Source: Ursus arctos (lineage: Eukaryota > Chordata > Mammalia > Carnivora > Ursidae). From it: a DNA stretch of 64,000 nucleotides. The notes under the pieces are model-generated. The model was not told the origin of the DNA. It ran no database searches and saw only the letters and a program-made list of their open reading frames with translations. How positions within the stretch are numbered: position 1 is the first letter of the stretch; each line of letters starts with the position of its first letter. A program made the position numbers and the translations under genes. The stretch covers positions 47,775,367 to 47,839,366 of the forward strand of contig NW_026622908.1 of the NCBI RefSeq assembly GCF_023065955.2, in the 5' to 3' direction. Below are positions 36,401 to 45,400 of this stretch, one piece after another.

Positions 36401-39400
36401 GCTCCGAGTCCGTCGCCGGGTTCGGACTGTGGGCAGAGGAGGAGGACGAGGTGAGGCCGGCAACGGCGGGCAGAGGAGGCTGTGAAGAGAAGGCTCACCT
36501 CCGCCCGTGGACAGGAGCTCGTGCCCCCAAGCCCTGGCTCCTGTGGCGGGCACACGTGGCCGCGTGCGTGCCCTTGCGTGTGTGAGCGCGTGGCGTGCGT
36601 GCGGGTGTGTGCGCGTGCGTACACGTGTGTCTGACCTCCCCCGGGCCTGGCACGTGAGCTTAGGTACCAAGACTGGCAGTCCTTATCGGTGGGGACGGAT
36701 CCTCCAGGCGGGTAGCGGGTGTCCCCGACGTAGCAGCCGCACTTGTCAGCCCGGACACACTGTTTCAGGTCCTCGTCGTAGATGGGCCTGCCCTTGGGAC
36801 ACTGGGGGTAGCAGCCTGACGGGCACAGGGCATGGGGCTTGGACCGCTGCGGAGGGCCCCACGGCCACCACACCCCACCTACCGCCCACATCACAGCAGG
36901 TCCTTCTCTCCAGGAGGTTCCTCTGGGAAGGCCAGGGAACCACAGGACAGAGGCCTGGACCCCCCCCCCCCCCCGACTGGGCCCTGTATGCTGCCATATG
37001 GCCAAAGGGACAGCCAGCTTGACCCAACCATGTCCTTCCCACGGGCTAGGATGCTCCCTCCCAGAGCTGGCTCACTTCATCACGCCCCTAGTTCTCGGCT
37101 CAGAGGCCCTGCAGAGTCCCCCAGACCCGCTGTCTGGGACACCCTGGCTTGTCCCGCCCTGCAGCTTCCTGGGGGCCCTGTCCGCTCCTGGATCCTGTCT
37201 GCCTCTCTCAGCTCCGTGGGCACACTCTGAAGAAAGGTGACCCCGGTCCACCTGGACGTCAGGGCACCAGCTCCACGGGGCATCCCTCGCGGGGACGCCG
37301 TCCCTCCACCCCTGAGGCCCGCTCACCCTCCAGGTAGGACACAGAGATGTTAGAATGGATGCCGTTGATGGTCCTGCAGGTCTCGAAGCTGCGGTTCCCA
37401 CAGGGCTCGTAGTGCCACTCACACTCGTCTGGGGGGTTGTAGTAGTCACAGAATATGGCTGCAGACGGGGAGCGGAGGTGGCCAGATTCAGGGAGGGCTG
37501 AGGCCAGGCCAGCACAGCCCCCAAGGAGCAACACTTGGGCCCTGGGGCCAGGGAGGCAGAAAGGGGACCCCATATGCCCATCGCTTCGAGGGGGAAGGAC
37601 TGCCAGCGCAGCCCCCCGGCCCCAGGACAGGCAGACACTCACGGCACAGGTCTGGCGTCCTCCAGAACACGCAGGCCCCCTCCTTAGTGCACGCCTGAGC
37701 GTAGGAGGCCACGGCGGAGCAGAAGCACTCACAGTCCCCGCCTGTGTCGCAGGAGCAGGAGTCGTGGACGCAGGCCTCGTAGAAGGGCTTGGGGTCCACC
37801 TGGGGGAGAACGCTCCGTGTGCCCTGGGCCCGCACCGCCCGCGTGGGGCCACACCTGCCCAGGAGCTCCGCACCCCGGGACAGGGTGCGGTCACCCAGCA
37901 CTAGCCTCCCCGGAGACAGGCGGCCAACCCTCCACTCGCCCCCCATGGCCGGAGCTGCGGGCGTCCTTCCTCCCTCCCCGGAAGGCGCAGGAGGAGGGGC
38001 TGAGCCAGGGAAGGACAGAAGGTGGAGCTGAAGCCGCAGGAAAGGTGCCGCGTGGTGGTGGCAGGCTGACTACCGAGCGCGAGCCCACGGCCACGGGCTG
38101 GTCACGGGCCTGCCACAGCCCGCCGCACCTTGCTGTGGCAGACGCCGAAGACGGAGCTCTTGATGAGGCTGCACTGCTTCTCGGCCCAGGAGAGGCGGTG
38201 CGGATTCCGGGCGCACGGATCCGGGGTGATGCTCACGTCCGGACAGGTGGGGGCCTCCTTCCAGCTGTTCCCAAAGTCCAGCTCGCTGTCCACCACCATG
38301 TGGTCCCTCGTGGTGAAGTCATTGCTGGAGCGGTGGTCGAAGTTTCCACACAGCCCGCACACCGTGCCCTGCGGAGACAGCGAGCCGGGGGCTCCGTGCG
38401 GGGGCTCCGACAGCACCGGGAGGGGCAGGCGGGGGAGGGCCACCACGCACCTTGTAGGACGGGGCCAACTTGATGAAGATGCTGGTCTTCTTGTCCCAGA
38501 TGACGATGATGCCGATGCTGGCCTCCACCACCAGGTACTGGCCCACCTCCCGGGTGCTGTAGGCCACATGGTGGCCCGTGTCCCGCTGGATCACCACACG
38601 GCGCTTGTCCTCCAGCTTCAGCTCCGTCCTCTGTGCCGGGGCAGAGGCCCCGTCACTGGCCGGTTCCGAGGGTCCCTGAGGGCTCAGGCGTCCCCAGGGT
38701 CAGGCGGCACTCACCCCCAAGAAGATCTTGATGGCCTTGGAGCAGGTGACGCCCGTGGTGCCACAGGGAACGTTCTCGGTGATGATGCTGAAGGACCCCG
38801 AGGAGGAGTTCTGGCCACAGAAGTCCTGGGGGCCACAGGGGGTGTGAGCCGGACCGGCCAGGCCACCGGTGCCCCCTGGCCCCACCCCGGCTGGGCTTTG
38901 CACAGCCACAGCCCTCCTCTGCTAAGAGGGGTGACCACGCGGCAGGAGGACCCTCAACCCCACACGCAAGCCCCTCACTCCCCGCACGGGGTGGATTAGG
39001 GTCACAGAACGGGCGGACCGAGGCAGGGCTGGCCCAAAACACCGACCCCTTCCCTGGGGCCCCCTCAAGGGGCTGACGGCAGCTCCGAGTGTGGCGTGGG
39101 GCCCCGGGACCGGGGCCGGGCAGGTTCTTGGCCTCACCTGAGCCGCCACGTAGGAGCAGTGCCCGTCGAAATCATAGTACTTCCCATCAAAGGTGATGTA
39201 GTGGCCACTGCCATAGACGGAGCAGGAGCCGTAGCACAGGGACTCGGTGCACGCCCAGCGGCCTTGCCGGCAGGTGCTGAGGAGAGGGGGAAGAGGGCCT
39301 GGAGGGGCCGCAGCAGCCCAGGTCCACCCCCACCCCGCTCAGAGGGCAGCCTGGCCGGGCAGTGCCGTGTGGACGGCCCCGCCAGCGGCTCGCACCACAC

Positions 39401-42400
39401 CTCCACACCCTCGGCCGTGTGGATGGTGCCGCCCCCGCACCCCCGCGGCACGTCCCCCGCCAGAGCGCGTGGGGCCAGGGTCCACCGGACCAGGCCACTC
39501 ACCAGGTGTTGCAGTCCACCTTGATCTTGTCCCCGGGGGAGTACAGGTCCTTGTTGTGCACGCACGGGCACTCCTCCTCCACGACACACCCGCCGCGGCC
39601 GTCATCCATCAGCCCGTCCGGGCAGACGCAGCCGCTGACGCACTCCGTCTGGTACTGCAGGGGCCGGAGAGCGGGCTTCAGGCCCCGATGGCCAAGCCGG
39701 CCCTTCCCGTGCCTGCCCCCTCTCCTCACGCTGCAGACACCCTTTTGTCCCTTCCCCGCCCCGACCCCTGCCCTCTCTCCTCTCTCGGGCTCACACCTGG
39801 GCCGGGAGACGGCGAGGGCTGCTGGCCAGGGATCCCTGCACAGGCCCCGAGCCCTCCGGGGGCTGGGCAGGGGCCCCCAGGGACGGGAGGGCCAGTGCGG
39901 CCCAGGCATGTGAAGGACCGGCATCCAGACCCCAGGTCCAGTGAGGAAGCCAGTCCGCGCCCTCCCCCGCGGGCAGCCCCCCACACTCACGTGGCCGGCA
40001 GCCAGTGTCTGGCAGCTGGTAGGCCGTGGGCTCTGGATGGTTAGTGCGGTCAGGTTGCTGCAGTCAACATGGATCTTGGGGGCGGCGCAGCCTGAGGGAC
40101 AGAGAGGGCCACCTCGCCTCAACGGAAGTTGGGGTGGGGGCTGGGCCAGCAGGGACGGGGTGGGCGCAGGAAGCCATACCCACGGCAGCATCTACTTACT
40201 CTGGCCGAGCAGCCGGACCTGCATGCAGTTCAGCCTCCCGTTCCGGCAGACGCTGCGGGGAAGGGGGGGAGGTGAGCGGGCGTGGCTCCAGGGGAAGGGG
40301 GTGGACACGGGGACGCTCCCCACTGAGGCCACCACTCACCAGCGCTCCTCCTGCCTCAGCACCACCTCCCCGGCCTCCAGGTAGAGGCCACGGTGGTAGC
40401 AGGAGCACTTGGCCAGGGGCACACAGCGGCCCTTCTCGTCCAGGAAGGTGTCGTCGGGGCAGCCGCAGCCATCCACGGGCGCGAAGCCCTGAAGGCAGTG
40501 GGTGTCGGCCTCGGAGAGCGAGCGGCAGGTGGGCTGGCAGCTGGTCAGGTTGTACAGGAACACCTGTGAGTTGGGGCAGGAGCCCACGTCCTCATCTGCG
40601 GAGAGCGGAGGGGTCAGCGTGAGGCGTGGAGGGACGGCCCCCAGCTCCCCTCCCCGCAGGCCACCCCAAGCCCCGCTCTGTCCAGGACGGGCATCTGCCC
40701 GCCCAGCCAAGGGGCCCACGAGAGCCCACGGGAGTCCCTCCACGCTGGAGGCCACGAGCAAAGAGCAGCAGAGGGCTGCCGCGGTGGGCTGACCCCTCCC
40801 GCCACGGGGCACACCGGACGCCGCAGAGGATGGCACTCACTGCAGACTTGCTCCCGCCAGCCCCACAGCATGACGCCCTTAGAGGCACAGGCGCGGGCGT
40901 AAGAGGACAGCGCGGCACACATGCAGCCCTCGCTGTTCTGGCAGTTACACGTGTCGTATTTGCACCTCTGGGGGCGAAGGAGGCAGGCAGTGAGGGAGGG
41001 AAGAGGGTGGGCACAGACACCCACCTGCACACACAGGTGTGCACACTCAGACACCTGTGCACGTTCACACACAGGCTTACGTCCCTGCAAGGTGCACATA
41101 CACGCATGCACACACACACACGTGTGCTTGCACAAACACGCCCAGCAGCTTCGAGCGGCAGCCCGGCAGGCAGGGTCAGGCTCAGCCCGGGCACAGAGCA
41201 CACCTTGCTGGCACGGATCAGGTGGTGAGGAGTGCACATGCGGATCCCACCCACCTTGTAATAGTCCGAGGGGTCCACGGCTGAGTGGCACCGGCCGAAG
41301 GGGGTCTCTGCCTTCTTCAGGAGGGAGCACCAGTGCTCGGCATAGTTGGCTGGAGAGGGGGTCAGAGCCTCAGTGGGGGCAGAGCCCTCCAGCAGGTCTC
41401 CTGAGCCCAGCTGCCTGGCCACCCAGGCTCCTCCAGCTCCGTGCAAGACCACGCCCCTTGTAAGGAGGGACACCCACCGCCTCCCCTCGCTCGACCTCCC
41501 CAGACGTGGTGGGCGGCATGGTGGGTGGGAGGGCGTGCGGTCATGGCACCAGACCAGCCCCAGGACGGGAGCCACCACCCAGTGATTAACGAGCAGGCGG
41601 GCCCCTTTGCTGTGTCTCTTGGCGGACAGCCACCAAGGGCCACCATAAACCAGCCATGTGGCAGAAAGCAGCAGGTGAATGGGCTGGCCACCGGGCCTCC
41701 ACCTGCCCCCACCCGCGTGCCACGTCCCCCTGGGAGCCTCACACGCCCCACGAGGCTGAGCCTCACCGCTCTCGATGTTGAGGGAGCAGGGGTCATCCAG
41801 CCAGTCCAGCTTGTCCTGGCAGCTCGACTGGGCCTTCCAGGTGTTGGCGAAGCCGGCCCCCGTGGCCTCCACCAGCCCACCGGCCGTCTTAAAGTCATCC
41901 CCTTCCAGGCCGTTGAAATTCCCGCAGAGGCCTGAGGGGCCAGGAAAGGGTTAGGAAGGGGCAGGGCACTGGGGGGCAGGCGCTGGGGGGCAGGCCCTGA
42001 GCGGGGCCTCTGTGGGGGCTACCCAAGGGCACCACTCACCCTGCACGCGGCCCTGGGCAGCCTGGCCCAGCGTCACGAAGAGCTGCATGACAGGCACGAG
42101 CTGGACCTGCAGGCTGAGGCCGGAGGCAGTGCTCACCAGGAGGTGGTAGGAGGACGGTTGGAAGATGGAGAAGCTGGCTGCAAGGCAGGCGGCAGGGGCC
42201 CCGGCTGGTCAGCAGGGGCTCTCGAGCCGTGGGGCCGCCCTCCCACCAGCAGCCCCCAACCCCGCTGGGCGCCCCGGCGGCGGGGCTCACCTGTCACGTG
42301 GGGCAGGTTCACCTGCAGCTCATTCAGCAGGACGCTGCCGTCCGACTTGAAGACCAGCACCTGCAGGAGGGGCAGAGGGGACGGCCGGGCTGAGAAGGTC

Positions 42401-45400
42401 CCCGGGGACCCTGGGGTACTGGGCGGGGGGGTGGGGGGCACCCACGTTCTTCTTGTCGTCGGCCAACAGCACCACTGTCTTCAGGCAGGTCTGCTTGTCC
42501 GTGGAGCCGCAGGGGGCCAGCTCACCCAGGAGGGCGTAGGAGTCGTTGTGGTCGCCCTGCGGGGGACAGTGGCTGTGGTAGTGACTGACATGGAGCCTGA
42601 CGCGGGGCCAGGCCCCAGCTCAGCCCGCCCGCTGCCTGGCCAGCTACCTTGATCAGCACGTAGTAGCAGTCCCCGTGGAAGGTGTACTTCTTCCCGTCGA
42701 AGGTGGTGATGTGGGAACCACCCTCCAGGGCACAGGTGCCTGGGCACGCCAGGTCTTTGCACACCCAGCGGCCGGCGGTACAGACGCTGTGGGCGGTGGA
42801 GCACAGCGTCAGGTTCAGCTTCCCCAGCAGCCCTGCCCCCCCAGCCCACCGGCCCCAGCCCTGCCCCCCCCAGCCCTGCCCCCCCAGCCCTACCCTCCAG
42901 CCCTGCCACCCCAGCCCTGCACCCCCAGCCCGCCGGCCCCAGCCCTGCACCCCCAGCCTGCTGGTCCCAGCCCTGCCATCCTAGCCCTGCCCCCCCAGCC
43001 CTGCCCCCCAAGCCCTGTGTCCCCAGCCTGCTGGCCCCAGGCCCTGCACCCCCAGCCCTGCCCCCCAGCCCACCGGCCCCAGCCCTGCCCCCCCAACCCT
43101 GCCCCCCCAGCCCTGCCCCCCAGCCCTGCACCCCCAGCCTGCTGGCCCCAGCCCTGCCCCCCCCAGCCCTGCCCCCCAGCCCTGCCCCCCCAGCCCTGCC
43201 CCCCAGTCCTACCACCCCAGCCCTGCCACCCCAGCCCTGCACCCCCAGCTCCCAGCCCCAGCCATCCCACCCCAGCCTGCCGGCCCCAGCCGTGCCACCC
43301 CAGCCCTGTACCCCCAGCCCTGCCACCCAGCCGTGCCACCCCCAAGCCCTGGGCCCCGGACCCACCACTCCTCGCAGTCGCTGCTGATTTGCTGGCCGGG
43401 GGAGTACAGGCTCCCGTGAAGCTTGCAGTGGCACTGGCTCACGGGGATGCAGCCGCTGCCTGCGATGTCATCGTACACGGTGCCTGGACGATGCGGGACG
43501 TGACGTTACAGTCGGCCAGCCTCCGAAAGGCCGGAATCCCCACACCGGGGCTCCCGCTGGTGGGGCCACAGCCCCAGGCCGGCGTGCGGAAAGTGGGGCT
43601 ATCCCCGCAGGTGCCTCTGGTCCTTTGGGCAACACCTGTGACCCCTCCCCGTGCTGTGGGAGCCTGGCTCCAGACCACCTTCCTGGGGGCCTCCAGGCTC
43701 CGTGAGTGGGGCAGCAGGACATGTGCCCACGGAGTGATGACCGGGAAGGTGTCCCCCCAGTGAGACTCCCCAAAGCCACCAGTGTGTATGCTGGGGGGTC
43801 TTCGGCATTCTCCAGGGAAAGGGGCACCGCTCCTCGCTTCCGGCACTGTTGCTGCCCCCACCCCCCACACAGCTGCCCCTGGGTCCCTGGGTGCACCGGC
43901 CTGAGGGGGCCACATCGGGGCAGCGCCCCCACCCCCAGCCCCCGCCCCACGGCCTCCACCGCACACACCTTCCGGGCAGAAGCAGCCGTCCATGCGGTGC
44001 TCCTCACACAGGCTGCTAACCTCCAGATGTGAGCAGGTGTCCATGCAGGGCGAGCCGCTCTCCAGGTAGACCATGTTCCCGGGGCAGCTCTTGGCTAGAA
44101 GGGCAAAGGCAGGCCCCTGAGCGGGCACCGTGGGCACATACACCGAGGGGAGGGGAGTGCAGTGGGCCAGGGAGCAGGGCACAGACGCGGCTCCTCCCGG
44201 GCCAGGGCGCTGGGCCGCCCTGCCCCCAGAGGCCCCCCAACACTCAGGGCCCCATGGGTGCCCGCCTCCCCACCCACCCTGGCAGCAGCGCGGCTCTTAC
44301 GGCAGAGCTCGGAGGTCCTCCAATTGCCGGGCTGCCCGCCCGCGTGGGAGCACTGGCGGGAGAACTCGGCGAGGGTGCTGCAGACGCAGGAGGTGCCCGA
44401 CGGGCACTGGCAGCGGTCCTGCACACACGCCTGCACGTACAGCTCCAGCGGCACCAGGCCCAGGCAGTCCGCGAAGGCCGTGGCCGTCAGCAGCTTCTCG
44501 CACTCGGCGCGCTGCGGACGCACACGGGAGCGCGGTGAGGCCGGCCCATGCCCACCTCTTCTCCGTGTTGTCCATAGACCCCCAGCCCAGGAACGGCTCC
44601 TCCCCCAGGCAGGGGTCCCGGCCAGCGACTCACGTGCTCTGAGCAGGACTCCAGGGCCGGCGCCTCCTCGGGGGTCGTCGCACACGACCTCGGGCTTGTG
44701 GATCTTCTGCATGTTACCAAACTCGAGGGCGCTGAAGAGCACACCTGGGGACACAGCCCGTCAGCGGGGGACGCCCAGAGCCTGCACGCCCGCCCCACCC
44801 GCCCCGCCCGCCATGCCTCCGAGGAGGCCCTCACCGTCAGAGAGGAACTCGGAGTAGGTCTGCAGGCCATTGTAGTCCCCGCAGAGGCCACACGTGTGGT
44901 TCTGGAACTTACTGTCCAGCTCCAGCTGTTGGGGGAAGAGGAGGCAGGTGCAGGTGAGGGGCTGGGGGCCCGCAAGACCACAGGCCGCGGCAGCCAGGGT
45001 GAGCCTCCCACAGCCAGCCTCAGCGCCTCCTCTGAGTGGGCGTCGGGGGTGGCCAGAGGGCTGCGGTCAGCCCGGGCCGTCCTGGCACCAGGGGTCACTG
45101 AGGACCAGGAGGGGTTTGGGACGGGGAAAGGCCAGCCCGGCTCCCCAGGCCCAAGGGGCCGCTCCCTGGGCGGGCTGCACGGCCGCACCTCGGCTGCGAA
45201 TCTGCGCCCCCACGGCACTGCCAGCCCACGGCAGAACCCCTCGTGACAAGGGTCCCGTGCTCTCCCAGGTTCCCAGAGGCCTGGTGGTGGAACCCGGCCC
45301 CCGGGCTCACATGGGGCTGCACCCACCATGAGCGAGTCTTCCCGGTTCCACATGAGCGTGAGTCCAGCTCGGGAGTACACTTTGGTGTAAGCATCGCTGT

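Noticed and set aside
42675..43763. Pro/Cys-rich and Gly/Trp-rich frames over 42.7-43.7 kb
   Set aside because: They run through the intron 8 minisatellite and parts of exons 8 and 9 in the wrong frame or strand.
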